From positions 1 through 64,000 of the forward strand of contig JAGWTZ010000010.1 in the NCBI GenBank assembly GCA_028868695.1: a stretch of DNA of 64,000 nucleotides. Reading direction: 5' to 3'. Shown piece by piece: positions 51,960 to 60,894 of this stretch. Both the position numbers and the translations under genes were made by a program. Position 1 is the first letter of the stretch. Every line of letters starts with the position of its first letter. The DNA comes from Alphaproteobacteria bacterium. Lineage in GTDB: Bacteria > Pseudomonadota > Alphaproteobacteria > Rhizobiales > Aestuariivirgaceae. Below the pieces are notes generated by a model, which saw only the letters and a program-made list of their open reading frames with translations, did not search any database and was not told the origin of the DNA.

Positions 51960-51980
51960 TTGTTCGAAATATTCGAACAA
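51960..51980. promoter_or_regulatory. TTGTTCGAA-N3-TTCGAACAA palindrome
   Basis: Nine-base perfect arms around three bases, in AT-rich non-coding DNA. The symmetry is that of an operator for a dimeric regulator. It is about 300 bases upstream of the molybdopterin-fold/sensor operon and 700 bases upstream of the PAS protein gene. The binder is unknown. Confidence 0.55.
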
Positions 51981-52202
51981 TTTGTGCACAATAGCGATCA
52001 CCATGCACTCTTGCTCCAAACTCGCAGAAAGCAACCAGTTGAGAGTAAGGCCAGGCGCAAGCATTGCGCCACCGATGAATACATCAAATGCAACAACCGA
52101 ATAAAACGTAGAAATACGGATGTGCGGTAGCTCAACTGATTATACTCAGTTGATTGTGGAACTTTGAGCCCCCCGGCCGGTTCCATGACTTGCCACCAGG
52201 CG

Positions 52203-52228
52203 GTACCGCATATGCCCATATGCGGTAC
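52203..52228. repeat. 12-bp perfect inverted repeat with minimal loop
   Basis: GTACCGCATATG and CATATGCGGTAC are perfect complements separated only by CC. Flanking GGCG and CGCC can extend the stem with a small bulge. Such a tight, long palindrome could extrude as a cruciform, be a REP-like element, or remain from a mobile element end. Only one copy was seen in the window. Confidence 0.6.
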
Positions 52229-52512
52229 TCCGCCAGGCTTGCGCCACGCTGCTAGTGATCGCGCACGCGCTTGTTTAGCCCGCGCATCGTTCGTTTGCCT
52301 TTCATAGCAATCTAAATCGGCCAGTGCTGAATTCTGTGCAACGAAGCTGTTATTGAGTTTGCAAGCGGCCGGACTTAGCAATTTGTGTGGGAATTGTTCC
52401 GCACTCAGTAGAAATGCTGATGCGCGGTCCCCCGTAAACTGACATTCTTACTCTTGGCGTCCTGTTCAGTTGCCCCCAACTGGCAGGAAGCCGAGACTCT
52501 TGTTACAGCACA

Positions 52513-52556
52513 AACTTCCGGTGCGCTGCGTTTCACGCAAACGTGCCGGAAGTTTT
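52513..52556 (+). terminator. Stem-loop followed by short T-run upstream of the PAS protein gene
   Basis: AAACTTCCGG pairs with CCGGAAGTTT; an inner TGCG/CGCA stem lies in the loop. The outer stem runs into TTTTATT, so it resembles a rho-independent terminator or attenuator in a leader about 140 bases before the PAS_5 gene. Confidence 0.5.
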
Positions 52557-52690
52557 ATTGTTTGCGCGAAGCCTTCTGCCGCTTGCCATCAAGCAATCAT
52601 TAAGCGCCACCGCAAAACACGCTCCTGCTTATTCGCAACACAGCTGGCCCAGCTTCAAAATGGCTTTCAAATATTTTGAAAGGCATTGCC

Positions 52691-53239
52691 ATGTTTCATT
52701 CCATCAATTTCTGGCCAGACACCGGAATCATGCACGCCAACAACATGGAAATGTTCGGCTGGTGGAACCGCTTGCGGGGAAAGGGCAAACTGGTCAATCG
52801 GTCCGAAATCAATGTGCGGCAATTCGCCCAGCACATGCCGTGGATGATCATCGTGGGCGGCTCTGAAGAGCAGGGGCCCGCCATGGGCTGGCGCTATTCC
52901 GGCAGCCGGCTTGAGAACGTCTTCCAACCGGCCTCATTCCGCCACCCCTTTGAATTGTTCTGGGCCTCCGGTTCGCGCAGCCTCGCCAACGGCGCAGTGG
53001 ACATGGCGCAGATTCTGAACTGGCCGTTCCTCTTGCGCTTCCAGTCGCGCGTCATCGGATCGGGCCTGCCTGTGATGCTGGAAATGATTGGCCTGCCAAT
53101 GATGCCCAAGGGCCCAGGCCCGGCGCATTTCATCGGCGCCATTCAAGTCTGCGGCAAGCCGTTGCAGAAGGAGAACAAGGTGCAGCTTGGCAGCTCCATC
53201 ATCAAGGCGGCACTCATCGAACCACAACCCATCCACTGA
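52691..53239 (+). CDS. PAS_5-domain protein
   Basis: A 182-residue protein resembling the alphaproteobacterial PAS_5 (DUF1488-like PAS) proteins. It contains a WWNRLRGKGKLVNRSEINVRQFAQHMPW segment near residues 25-50, then GWRYSGSRLENVF, and an aromatic, Gly/Pro-rich C-terminal part. No effector domain (kinase, GGDEF, HTH) is attached, so it probably senses or docks. The ATG at 52691 follows a GAAAGG ribosome site. It precedes a LysR-type regulator on the same strand by about 190 bases. Confidence 0.75.
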   Translation: MFHSINFWPDTGIMHANNMEMFGWWNRLRGKGKLVNRSEINVRQFAQHMPWMIIVGGSEEQGPAMGWRYSGSRLENVFQPASFRHPFELFWASGSRSLANGAVDMAQILNWPFLLRFQSRVIGSGLPVMLEMIGLPMMPKGPGPAHFIGAIQVCGKPLQKENKVQLGSSIIKAALIEPQPIH

Positions 53240-53430
53240 ACCCGCACCTGCAGATCGCAATACTTCGTTGACCACGGGCGGCAATTTTCCGCGTGTTGTG
53301 TAGTTCTACGGATTCGCGCCGCAACACCAAAGTTAGACTGCAAGCACGTCGGCGCGGATTGCCAGGCAGGTTCCTGCTGCAATCCGGCCGGCTTCAACGG
53401 CGCCATGAAGATGGCAACTGAGGAGAGAAG

Positions 53431-54369
53431 TTGTTGCAGTCTTTTGGGCGGCTGAGTTTTGACACCATCAATGCGGTCTCGCAGGTGCTTACCTTGCGCA
53501 ACCTGTCGCAGGCTGCTGACCGCATCGGCATAACCCAGTCCGGCGTTTCGTTTCACGTTTCGCGGTTTGAAAAATCGATGGGCATGAGGCTGCTTGTCCG
53601 TTCCGGCAACAATCTCGTGCCAACCCCTGCGGCCGAACGGCTGCTGCCGATCTGCAACCGCATTGTCAGCGATTGGGAACGCATGGCGAGGATTTCGGAG
53701 GACCGCGAGCTTTTCAAGCGCGCCCTCGGCCTTTCATCCGATGTCTTCGCCTACATGCAGCAGACCCACAATGAGGTGTTGACTGAGCTGGGCCGGGACT
53801 TCCGCCTGATCATCGCTGACCCGGACAATTTGAAGACGCTCTTTGACCGTGGCGAGATTGACCTGTGGGCTGCCCCCACGGCCACTGCCGAAGAGACATC
53901 CGACTTCAAGAAGCCGCTTGAGTTCGTCTGGGCAAAGGGGCTGCTTCGCCAGCCGGAAGAGCAAGGCCATGACGGCGCGCAAATCCTGGGCGGCCCGAGG
54001 GGCTCTTTCCAGGCAACGCTCAATGCACGGTTCTTTGATGAGTTGAACCGCGACTACAACGTGGTGGCCGAGGCGCTGTCCTTCTCCGATATCACGGCTC
54101 TGCTCTCAAAGATGGATTGCTATTGCCTGGTTCCCTCCTTCGCGGCGGGTGCCAACGCCATGGGGCTTGCGAGGCCAGACAGGCGCGTGGCCCCCGGCAT
54201 GTTCTCCAAAACTGTCGGCTGCTTCTTCTCCTGCCGCTACCGCCGTGAGGTGTTCAGCAACCGCGAGGCCGAGGCTGTCTTCGAGAAGTTGTGCCTGAAT
54301 ATCGGGCTGGACAATCCGGGCCATGAACAAGACCAGGCGGCCGCGGAACTTGGGGAGAAGGTGAATTGA
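53431..54369 (+). CDS. LysR-type transcriptional regulator (divergent)
   Basis: A 312-residue protein. The N-terminal winged helix-turn-helix is LRNLSQAADRIGITQSGVSFHVSRFEKSMG (about residues 24-53), ending with LVRSGNNLVPTPAAERLLP as in LysR proteins. The effector part is periplasmic-binding-like but poorly conserved. A TTG at 53431 directly follows AGGAG, the best ribosome site, so the start is TTG. A 16-codon frame from the ATG at 53405 overlaps it and may couple translation. Target genes are unknown; the PAS_5 gene and the small unknown gene flank it. Confidence 0.85.
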   Translation: MLQSFGRLSFDTINAVSQVLTLRNLSQAADRIGITQSGVSFHVSRFEKSMGMRLLVRSGNNLVPTPAAERLLPICNRIVSDWERMARISEDRELFKRALGLSSDVFAYMQQTHNEVLTELGRDFRLIIADPDNLKTLFDRGEIDLWAAPTATAEETSDFKKPLEFVWAKGLLRQPEEQGHDGAQILGGPRGSFQATLNARFFDELNRDYNVVAEALSFSDITALLSKMDCYCLVPSFAAGANAMGLARPDRRVAPGMFSKTVGCFFSCRYRREVFSNREAEAVFEKLCLNIGLDNPGHEQDQAAAELGEKVN

Positions 54370-54468
54370 TCAACTTCAACTGCAAGGCCGCGGCCAGCAG
54401 TCATCCAAGCGCAGTGACATGCGCCTCCCGGCCAATGTTGTTTTCAATTTTGACGAAGTAGTGCGGCG

Positions 54469-54948
54469 ATGCAGGACACGATGAATCATTGGATTGGACA
54501 CGCGGTGCCGGATGCGGCGGGTCCGCAGGCCGGGCCGGCGCGCCCCAGCATGAAGTCTCTGGCCCGCAAGATCAGTGAGACAAAGTCCAGCTTGCGCCAC
54601 GCCCAGGTGCGCGCCGAAGTGATGCGCTCGCGCCTTTCCGAACTTGAGCAGATGATGGAGCAAAGCCGGACATCGCCTGTCGCCGATTTCCGCACCAAGC
54701 TGCATCTTGGAAACCAGTGGCTCAATCTCATCAAGTCTGGCGATGCGCAGGCCGTTGATGCGCGCAACCGCTTGCTCAATTGCTGCACAGGATTTGCCCG
54801 CGAATTGATCTGCGCTGAACACCTGAATTCGCCCAAGGATGAACTCAACAGGGCGCACATGCTGGGCCGCTTGTTGTACGACAACAAGAATAGCCACCCC
54901 GCCGCCCGGCGCCTGTTTTCCAGGCTGAGCGACAAGGTTGAAGCCTGA
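54469..54948 (+). CDS. Hypothetical protein, helical
   Basis: A 159-residue protein not recognised. The N-terminal 30 residues are Pro/Ala/Gly-rich, followed by a long charged helical stretch (about residues 30-70, KISETKSSLRHAQVRAEVMR) that could form a coiled coil. The middle contains CCTGFARELICAEHL with three cysteines. No signal peptide or membrane span. It stands alone between the LysR gene and the pmtA gene on the same strand. Coding is supported by regular codon use and a plausible length. Confidence 0.65.
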   Translation: MQDTMNHWIGHAVPDAAGPQAGPARPSMKSLARKISETKSSLRHAQVRAEVMRSRLSELEQMMEQSRTSPVADFRTKLHLGNQWLNLIKSGDAQAVDARNRLLNCCTGFARELICAEHLNSPKDELNRAHMLGRLLYDNKNSHPAARRLFSRLSDKVEA

Positions 54949-55170
54949 GACGGACTTTCGGCCCACGATGCGCCAACGGGATGGACTGGAACGTTACGCA
55001 AACGTAGTGTTTCAACCGGATAGAGTGCAACGTTAAATGAAGTTCATGAAGATTTGCACATTCAGGATTGCCAAATTGCCTGAACAATTGCCCTTGCCCT
55101 GAGCCAATTCTCTACTTGCATTTGCGGCGGTTTGAAGCCTATTTGCGACATCACTGGCAAGGATCAACTG

Positions 55171-55812
55171 ATGTCCGTCAAACTCGCTAAAATGGCTCCG
55201 GAAGATGTTCGCACCGCTTACCGGCGCTGGGCCCCATTCTATGATGCCACCTTCGGCAAGCTGGTGGAGGCCGGCGTCAAGCAGACCGTGTCGCGCGCCA
55301 ACGAGTTTTCCGGCAAGCTTCTCGAAGTTGGCGTGGGCACGGGCCTCGCCCTTCCGCACTATTCAGAGCGCCTTGCGATCACCGGGATTGACCTGTCCAG
55401 CGACATGCTGGAACGCGCCCGCAAGCGCGTGCACCGCAGCCACAAGGGCAACATCGAAGCATTGATTGAGATGGACGCGACTGCCCTGCAATTTCCCGAT
55501 GCGCATTTCGACGTGACTGTCGCCATGTATGTTCTCACCGTTGTGCCAGACCCTGCCAAGGTGGTGGAAGAGTTGGCGCGCGTCACCAAGCCAGGCGGAA
55601 CCGTTCTCATCGCCAACCATTTCAGTGTAGAGAATGGGCTGCGCGGCATTGTCGAAAAGAAAATGTCGAAACACGCAGCCAAGCTGGGCTGGCGGCCAGA
55701 ATTTCCGGTGAACACCGTCTTGTCCAGTGAGAAGCTGCGTGTGTGCGGCATCCGCCAATTGAAGCCTTGGGGCTTTTTCACCCTGCTCGAGTTCCGGCGC
55801 CTGGCCGGCTGA
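55171..55812 (+). CDS. pmtA: Phosphatidylethanolamine N-methyltransferase-like SAM methyltransferase (PmtA)
   Basis: A 213-residue class-I methyltransferase. It has the N-terminal YRRWAPFYDATFGK, which is typical of Rhodobacter-type PmtA, the SAM-binding LLEVGVGTGLALPHY (about residue 52), IDLSSDMLERAR (about residue 75) and KPGGTVLIANHF near residue 145. PmtA methylates phosphatidylethanolamine toward phosphatidylcholine. Related ubiquinone or small-molecule methyltransferases share the fold, so the call is probable but not certain. The ATG at 55171 has an AAGGA ribosome site. Confidence 0.8.
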   Translation: MSVKLAKMAPEDVRTAYRRWAPFYDATFGKLVEAGVKQTVSRANEFSGKLLEVGVGTGLALPHYSERLAITGIDLSSDMLERARKRVHRSHKGNIEALIEMDATALQFPDAHFDVTVAMYVLTVVPDPAKVVEELARVTKPGGTVLIANHFSVENGLRGIVEKKMSKHAAKLGWRPEFPVNTVLSSEKLRVCGIRQLKPWGFFTLLEFRRLAG

Positions 55813-55937
55813 TATCAATTCCTCGAACCGGAGCTTCTGATGACAAGGCTTTCCGCCGGCGCAATAGGCATGCATTGTTTGCCCCCTTTGACGCGGGAAA
55901 TAACTCCGCCTGCGGTTCCTTCACCTGTATCGCGTTC

Positions 55938-56678
55938 TCAAGCGCGCAGGTATTTGCCCAGCAACATTTTCGCAAGTGCCATGATCACCGCATAGAACAG
56001 CATGGCCAGCAGGGTGAGGGCCAGCAGCGCTGCAAACATCAGGTCGGTGTGTGCGCGGCCATTGGCAAACAGCATAAGGTAGCCAAGCCCCCGTGAAGCG
56101 CCAACCCACTCGCCGAGAACGGCGCCAATCGGGGCATAGATCAGCGCAAGGCGCAGGCCCGTGACGAAGGATGGGATGGCAGCTGGCACGCGCAGGAGCA
56201 ACAGGCTGCGCGCTGGAGTTGCCGCCGCATTTGCAGCCAGATCCAGCCACTCCCGTCGCGTTTGCATCAGCCCATCAAAAAACGCCGATGCCACCGGAAA
56301 GAAGATGACAAGCACCGCCATCACCACCTTCGGCCCAAAGCCATAGCCCAGCCACAGCGTGAGCAGCGGCGCCACGGCAAAAACCGGAATGATCTGGCTG
56401 AACAGCAACAAAGGCGCAAGCAGCCCGCGCAACGGCTTGGAGGCCGCCATGGCCAGAGCCGTGGCCGCACCCAGCGCCACACCGAGGAATGTGCCGGCAG
56501 CAATTTCCCCCAGCGTGATGATGCTGTGCCAGGTGAGAAGCGCGGCATTGTCCGCAGCCGCACGGGCCACGGCCAAAGGGCCGGGCAGGATGAAAGGCGG
56601 CAAGGCAAACAGCACAACAATACCCTGCCACAGGCCCAGCAGCACGGCAGCGATTAATGCCAAGCGCAAGCTGTTCAT
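55938..56678 (-). CDS. thiX: ABC transporter permease for a thiamine precursor (ThiX-like)
   Basis: A 246-residue permease with about six membrane helices and the coupling motif FFPVASAFFDGLMQTRREWLDLAANAAA (two halves, about residues 125-155). It belongs to the nitrate/taurine/pyrimidine-precursor group. It ends the thiamine operon and overlaps the ATPase gene by four bases. With the ThiY-like binding protein it most likely imports a pyrimidine precursor of thiamine, such as formylaminopyrimidine. No thiC is present in this window. Confidence 0.85.
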   Translation of the reverse strand: MNSLRLALIAAVLLGLWQGIVVLFALPPFILPGPLAVARAAADNAALLTWHSIITLGEIAAGTFLGVALGAATALAMAASKPLRGLLAPLLLFSQIIPVFAVAPLLTLWLGYGFGPKVVMAVLVIFFPVASAFFDGLMQTRREWLDLAANAAATPARSLLLLRVPAAIPSFVTGLRLALIYAPIGAVLGEWVGASRGLGYLMLFANGRAHTDLMFAALLALTLLAMLFYAVIMALAKMLLGKYLRA

Positions 56679-57400
56679 GCTGCCTCCCGCATCATGGCAG
56701 CCGTCAATTGTGCGGCAAAGGCGATTGTATCGGCACCGTCGGTGGGCCTCGGCGTTGGGCTTGCGGGCGCGGAAATCATTTTCACGCCCGCCACGCCCAT
56801 GATGGCAACATCATCCGCCAGCCGCGCCGCCTCGCCGGGGTCATGTGTCACCAGCAGCACGGTTTTGCCCGCGAGAATGCGCAAGGCCAATGCTTGCATG
56901 CCGTGGCGCGTCTTGATGTCGAGCGCCGAGAATGGCTCATCAAGCAGCACAATCGGCCGTTCTTCCATCAGCGTGCGGGCCAGCGCCACGCGCTGCCGCT
57001 GCCCACCCGAAAGCGTGTTGGGAAAGCGGTGTTCAAAACCGGAAAGGCCCACCTCGGCCAAAAGGCCCTGGGCCTTCTCGGTGTCGGCCTTCTCCCCGCG
57101 CAGGCGCTTGCCGATGGTGACATTGGCCAGCACATCCGCCCAGGGCAGCAGCATGTCCGATTGCTGGATGAAGCTGGCGCGTGGCGCGGCCTGTTCACCG
57201 TCGCCACAGGTAATGCGGCCGTCAAACGAGACATAAGGCGCCAGCCCGGCAATCAGGCGCAGCAGTGTGGATTTGCCAACGCCCGAAGGCCCGAGGAGGC
57301 ACGTGACGCCGCCGCCCCTCGCGTCAAGCGAGAGCGGGCCGAAGACCGCCTCACCATCAATTGCGGCCCGCCCCTCGATATGCAGCGACGGCCCCTTCAC
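56675..57400 (-). CDS. thiZ: ABC transporter ATP-binding protein for a thiamine precursor (ThiZ-like)
   Basis: A 241-residue ATPase with Walker A in GPSGVGKSTLLRL (about residue 38), signature LSGGQRQRVALARTL (about residue 129), Walker B in IVLLDEPFSALDIKT and the switch histidine LVTHDPGEAA. It partners the ThiX-like permease and ThiY-like binding protein and overlaps both neighbouring genes by four bases. Confidence 0.88.
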   Translation of the reverse strand: MKGPSLHIEGRAAIDGEAVFGPLSLDARGGGVTCLLGPSGVGKSTLLRLIAGLAPYVSFDGRITCGDGEQAAPRASFIQQSDMLLPWADVLANVTIGKRLRGEKADTEKAQGLLAEVGLSGFEHRFPNTLSGGQRQRVALARTLMEERPIVLLDEPFSALDIKTRHGMQALALRILAGKTVLLVTHDPGEAARLADDVAIMGVAGVKMISAPASPTPRPTDGADTIAFAAQLTAAMMREAA

Positions 57401-58338
57401 TCCTTGCCCAGATCAATGGCAAGCCCCGCAGGCAGGGCCGCATCCTTCACCAGCCCGTTGTCCTTGAGGAAAGCCTGGAACTTTGCGTAGCGGTCCTTGT
57501 CCAGCGCCACGGGGTCGGCGGCCAAATGGGGAAGGGTGTCGCCCCAGGCCCGCTTGTTCAGCTCATCCTGCAATTCCTTGGCGGTGGCCGAAAACACTTT
57601 CCAGCTCTCGTCCTTGTTGGCGTTGATATAGGCAACGGCCTTCTTGGTGGCGGCCAGGAAGCGCTTGATCACATCCCTGTTCAGCGTGTCCTTGTTGGCG
57701 ATGTAAACCAGCTCGTCATAGGCTGGCACGCCTTCGTCTTCGACATTGAAACAATGCCCCTTGTTGCCCTGGATGGCCATCTGGTTCAGTTCGAAATTGC
57801 GGTAGGCGCCGATCACCGCGTCCACTTGCTTGGACATCAGCGATGGCGCTATGGAGAAGTTGACGTTCACAACCTCCACATCCTTCATCTCAAGGCCATT
57901 GTGCTTCAGCATGGTGGAAAGCAGGGCCTCTTCAAAGCCGGGAAGCGAGTCCCCCACCTTCTTGCCTTTGAGGTCTGCGATGGTCTTGACTGAGCCATCA
58001 TCGCGCACCAGCAGGCAATTGAGCGGCGAAGACACCAGCGTGCCAACCCGCACGATGGGCAGCCCGCCATCAGCCAGCATGTGCAGCTGCGGTTCATAGG
58101 AAATTCCGATGTCGGCCTTGCCGGCCGCCACCATCTTGGGCGGGTCAGAAGGGTCGGCCGGCGGCACAACGTCAACGTCGAGGCCCTGTTCGGCAAAGAA
58201 CCCCTTTTCCCGGGCGATGATGATCGGGGCATGGTCGGGGTTCACAAACCAGTCCAGCATCAGCGTTACCTTGTCATTGGCCTGGGCAACACCGGGCAAC
58301 GCGGTTGCCAGCAACAGGATGGGGAGAAGTTTTTTCAT
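57397..58338 (-). CDS. thiY: Thiamine-precursor substrate-binding protein (ThiY, NMT1/THI5-like)
   Basis: A 313-residue protein with a signal peptide (MKKLLPILLLATALPGVAQA). The mature part starts with VTLMLDWFVNPDHAPIIIAREKG, the classic NMT1/THI5-like pattern, and includes KADIGISYEPQLHML and KGKKVGDSLPGFEEALL. Family members bind pyrimidine precursors; ThiY of Bacillus halodurans binds formylaminopyrimidine. It sits between thiE and the ATPase in the riboswitch-controlled operon. Confidence 0.9.
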   Translation of the reverse strand: MKKLLPILLLATALPGVAQANDKVTLMLDWFVNPDHAPIIIAREKGFFAEQGLDVDVVPPADPSDPPKMVAAGKADIGISYEPQLHMLADGGLPIVRVGTLVSSPLNCLLVRDDGSVKTIADLKGKKVGDSLPGFEEALLSTMLKHNGLEMKDVEVVNVNFSIAPSLMSKQVDAVIGAYRNFELNQMAIQGNKGHCFNVEDEGVPAYDELVYIANKDTLNRDVIKRFLAATKKAVAYINANKDESWKVFSATAKELQDELNKRAWGDTLPHLAADPVALDKDRYAKFQAFLKDNGLVKDAALPAGLAIDLGKE

Positions 58339-58355
58339 CTGTGGGTCCTTTCAAA

Positions 58356-58952
58356 TCACCGGGTGGCCGCCAGCCATTGGCGGATTTTCAATTCAGGGTC
58401 GGGGTTGAGGGTGATGTCCGTGACAACGGAGACAACGTCCGCCCCGGCGGCGAACACGCCGGGCGCCCGCTCAAGCATCATGCCGCCAATGCCAACAAGC
58501 GGCGTGGCGCCCACCAGCTTGCGCCACTCGCGCAGGCGCTCAAGCCCCTGTTCATGCCATTTCATCTTTTTCAGGATGGTGGGATAGATCGGGCCAAGGG
58601 CCACATAATCCGGCTTCAATGCCATGGCGCGGTTGAGTTCCGCTTGGTCATGCGTGCTAATGCCAAGCTTGATGCCTGCCGCGCGGATGGCGGGAATGTC
58701 GGCGCTGTCCAGATCCTCCTGCCCAAGGTGAACCCAGCCGCAGCCAAGCTCAATCGCCTCGCGCCAGTAGTCATTGACCACCAGCACAATGCCGTGTGCC
58801 CGGCAGATGTCGCGCGCCTTGGCGATATGGGCGCGGGTGTCTTCAGCCGTCTTGTTCTTGATGCGCAGTTGCACCAGCTTGATGCCCAGCGGCGCCATGC
58901 GCGCAATCCAGTCCGCGTCTTCGAAGATGGGATACAAGCGGTCGAGACTCAT
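58356..58952 (-). CDS. thiE: Thiamine phosphate synthase
   Basis: A 198-residue TIM barrel with [10 protein letters not shown] (about residue 25), [23 protein letters not shown] (two motifs, about residues 59-81), ISTHDQAEL and [10 protein letters not shown] near residue 120. The sequence matches ThiE, which joins HMP-diphosphate and the thiazole phosphate to form thiamine monophosphate. It overlaps thiG by four bases (ATGA). Confidence 0.93.
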   Translation of the reverse strand: MSLDRLYPIFEDADWIARMAPLGIKLVQLRIKNKTAEDTRAHIAKARDICRAHGIVLVVNDYWREAIELGCGWVHLGQEDLDSADIPAIRAAGIKLGISTHDQAELNRAMALKPDYVALGPIYPTILKKMKWHEQGLERLREWRKLVGATPLVGIGGMMLERAPGVFAAGADVVSVVTDITLNPDPELKIRQWLAATR

Positions 58953-59722
58953 GAGAGGAATGCCTTTCCGATGAGGGGCGTTGAAGGGCTTGCCATGTTG
59001 CGCGGTTCCATCGGGTCTGCGGCGCGCGCCAGCTTTCCAGCCTGAAGTGCCTTGGCGAAGGCCTCGGCCATGGCGGCAGGGTCTCCCGCCTTGGCAACGG
59101 CGGTGTTGAGCAGCACCGCATCAAACCCCATCTCCATGGCCATGGCGGCATGGCTGGGCAGGCCGAGCCCGGCGTCAATCACCATCGGCACCTCCGGAAA
59201 TTGGGCGCGCAAAGTCTTGAGGCCGTGGATGTTGGTGAGGCCAAGGCCGGAGCCGATGGGCGCACCCCAGGGCATCAACACCTCGCAGCCGGCATCAAGC
59301 AGCTTCTCCGCCACGATCAGGTCTTCCGTCGTGTAGGGAAAAACCTTGAAGCCATCTGCCACCAGAACTTTCGCCGCCTCGACCAGCGCAAAGGGGTCTG
59401 GCTGCAGCGTGTCCGTGTGGCCGATCACTTCAAGTTTGATCCAATCTGTCTCAAACAGTTCGCGCGCCATCTGCGCGGTGGTGATGGCCTCGCGCGCGCT
59501 GTGGCAGCCAGCTGTGTTGGGCAGGACGCGCACGCCCAGCTGGCGGATGAGGCTCCAGAAATCTTCCCCCGCCGTGCCCGAGGCAGCCTCGCGGCGGATG
59601 GAGACGGTGGCGACTGAGGCACCCGAGCGGCGGAAGGCCTCGGCCATCACCGCAGGCGAGGGGTAAAGCGATGTTCCCAGCATGAGGGCGGTGGGCAGGT
59701 CCGTTCCGTAGAAACGCGCCAT
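58949..59722 (-). CDS. thiG: Thiazole synthase
   Basis: A 257-residue barrel with the Schiff-base lysine region [10 protein letters not shown] (about residue 95), [29 protein letters not shown] (about residue 140) and [19 protein letters not shown]. ThiG makes the thiazole ring from DXP, the sulfur on ThiS and an imine from ThiO. The ATG at 59722 is one base from the thiS stop. ThiG uses DXP, the same metabolite proposed for the drl cluster, but no functional link is implied. Confidence 0.94.
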   Translation of the reverse strand: MARFYGTDLPTALMLGTSLYPSPAVMAEAFRRSGASVATVSIRREAASGTAGEDFWSLIRQLGVRVLPNTAGCHSAREAITTAQMARELFETDWIKLEVIGHTDTLQPDPFALVEAAKVLVADGFKVFPYTTEDLIVAEKLLDAGCEVLMPWGAPIGSGLGLTNIHGLKTLRAQFPEVPMVIDAGLGLPSHAAMAMEMGFDAVLLNTAVAKAGDPAAMAEAFAKALQAGKLARAADPMEPRNMASPSTPLIGKAFLS

Positions 59723-59723
59723 G

Positions 59724-59921
59724 TCAGCCTCCATGCCGTGGCGTGAGAATTTCAACGCGGTCGCCCTCGCCAAGCTGAAGGGCCTCGCGTTCGCGGATCG
59801 GCACAAACCGCCCGTTCACCGCCGTGGCGATGCGCTTTTCGCCATAGCCAAGCTCGGTCACCGTGGCGGCCAAGGTGCCACCGGCAATTTCCGCTGGCTT
59901 GCCGTTAAGGATGATATTCAT
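59724..59921 (-). CDS. thiS: Sulfur carrier protein ThiS
   Basis: A 65-residue ubiquitin-like protein beginning [12 protein letters not shown], with [11 protein letters not shown] in the middle and the obligatory C-terminal Gly-Gly (TPRHGG), which becomes the thiocarboxylate. It overlaps the end of thiO and abuts thiG. No thiF or moeB-type adenylyltransferase gene is in this operon, so activation must be done from elsewhere. Confidence 0.94.
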   Translation of the reverse strand: MNIILNGKPAEIAGGTLAATVTELGYGEKRIATAVNGRFVPIREREALQLGEGDRVEILTPRHGG

Positions 59922-60894
59922 GGAAAAGCTCCGGCCTTGCGCCGTTCAAGACGTGATCTGCCACCATGCCGGCCAGCGCCGGCGCCAACAGGAAGCCATG
60001 GCGGAACAGGCCATTGGCATGAACCACGCCACCCTGGCGGATGACGCGCGGCACATTGTCAGGAAAGGCCGGCCGCGCATCCACGCCCACTTCCAGGATT
60101 TCCGCTTCGCCGAAGGCAGGATGCAGCGCATAGGCGGCCGACAGCAATTCCAGCACCGAACGCACGGTGGCGCGGTTCCTGTCGTTGCTCTCAATCTGGG
60201 TGGCCCCCAGCATGTAAACGCCATCGCCGCGCGGCACGAGATAGATGGGAATGCGCGGGTGGAGCAGCCGCACCGGTCTCTTGAGGTCAATTTGCGGGCA
60301 GCGCAGGATCAGCATTTCACCCTTCACGCCACGCAGGTCCCTCAAACTGTCACGCGCCGCAAGGCCGCGGCAGTCTATGTGGCTGGCGGAAGGAGGTGCT
60401 GCGTCTGTGTTTATGGCCACACCGTTTTGCGCCAGCCTGGCAGCCAGCACGGAAAGCGCCTCACGCGGTGCAAGATGCGCCTCCCCGGCATAGAAAAGCG
60501 CGGTGGAGAAGCGCTCTCCAAGGTCAGGCTCCAGCGCTGCGATGGCCGGGGCATCAAGCCTGCTGTGGTCCTTGGTGCGGCGGGCGAAGCGGTCAAGTTC
60601 CTGCCTGTCGCGGCCCAGGGCGATGACCAGCGTGCCGTTGTGAGTGACCGGCACGCCATGGCCCTGCCACCAGCCTGCAGCAGCGCGGCCAAGGCGCACG
60701 ACGGCCTCGGGCGCTGCCTCGCCTTCACAGAAGGGGGCGAGCATGCCCCCCGCCCACCAGGAGCAGGAGGCCGGGCCGGGCAGGCCTTGTGTGTCATGCA
60801 GGGCCACCTTCGCGCCGCGCGAAACCAGTTCCGTGGCCACGCACAGGCCCGCAACGCCAGCGCCAATGATTGTGAATTCCCTGCTCATGGCCAC
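59905..60894 (-). CDS. thiO: Glycine oxidase ThiO
   Basis: A 329-residue FAD enzyme of the DAO family with the N-terminal FTIIGAGVAGLCVATEL (about residues 7-23), CSWWAGGMLAPFCEGE (about residue 44) and a C-terminal GLFRHGFLLAPALAGMVAD that holds the FAD. It oxidises glycine to the imine used by ThiG, the oxygen-dependent alternative to ThiH. The start overlaps the thiD stop and the end overlaps thiS. Confidence 0.92.
   Translation of the reverse strand: MAMSREFTIIGAGVAGLCVATELVSRGAKVALHDTQGLPGPASCSWWAGGMLAPFCEGEAAPEAVVRLGRAAAGWWQGHGVPVTHNGTLVIALGRDRQELDRFARRTKDHSRLDAPAIAALEPDLGERFSTALFYAGEAHLAPREALSVLAARLAQNGVAINTDAAPPSASHIDCRGLAARDSLRDLRGVKGEMLILRCPQIDLKRPVRLLHPRIPIYLVPRGDGVYMLGATQIESNDRNRATVRSVLELLSAAYALHPAFGEAEILEVGVDARPAFPDNVPRVIRQGGVVHANGLFRHGFLLAPALAGMVADHVLNGARPELFHEYHP

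Larger units (their letters stand above)
51663..52690. other. 1-kb non-coding region rich in inverted repeats
   Basis: No convincing gene is visible: the one longer open frame on the - strand (51998-52381) has unlikely composition. The region is AT-richer than its surroundings and contains four clear inverted repeats: 51960-51980, TCAACTGA/TCAGTTGA at 52132-52153, 52203-52228, and 52513-52556. The stretch 52120-52198 resembles a degraded tRNA. It may combine regulatory leaders of the flanking genes with a scar of past insertion. Confidence 0.6.

Noticed and set aside
52120-52198. Functional tRNA-His gene
   Set aside because: The acceptor, D and T stems do not base-pair, so it cannot be a working tRNA. 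It is reported only as a possible relic.
51998-52381. 127-codon open frame on the - strand in the palindrome-rich gap
   Set aside because: Its product has unlikely composition and runs through the tRNA-like and palindromic sequences. Similar spurious products commonly come from antisense reading of tRNA-like DNA.
54987-55008. ACGTT-N5-AACGT palindrome before pmtA
   Set aside because: Five-base arms are too short to distinguish from chance, and it lies more than 160 bases from the start.
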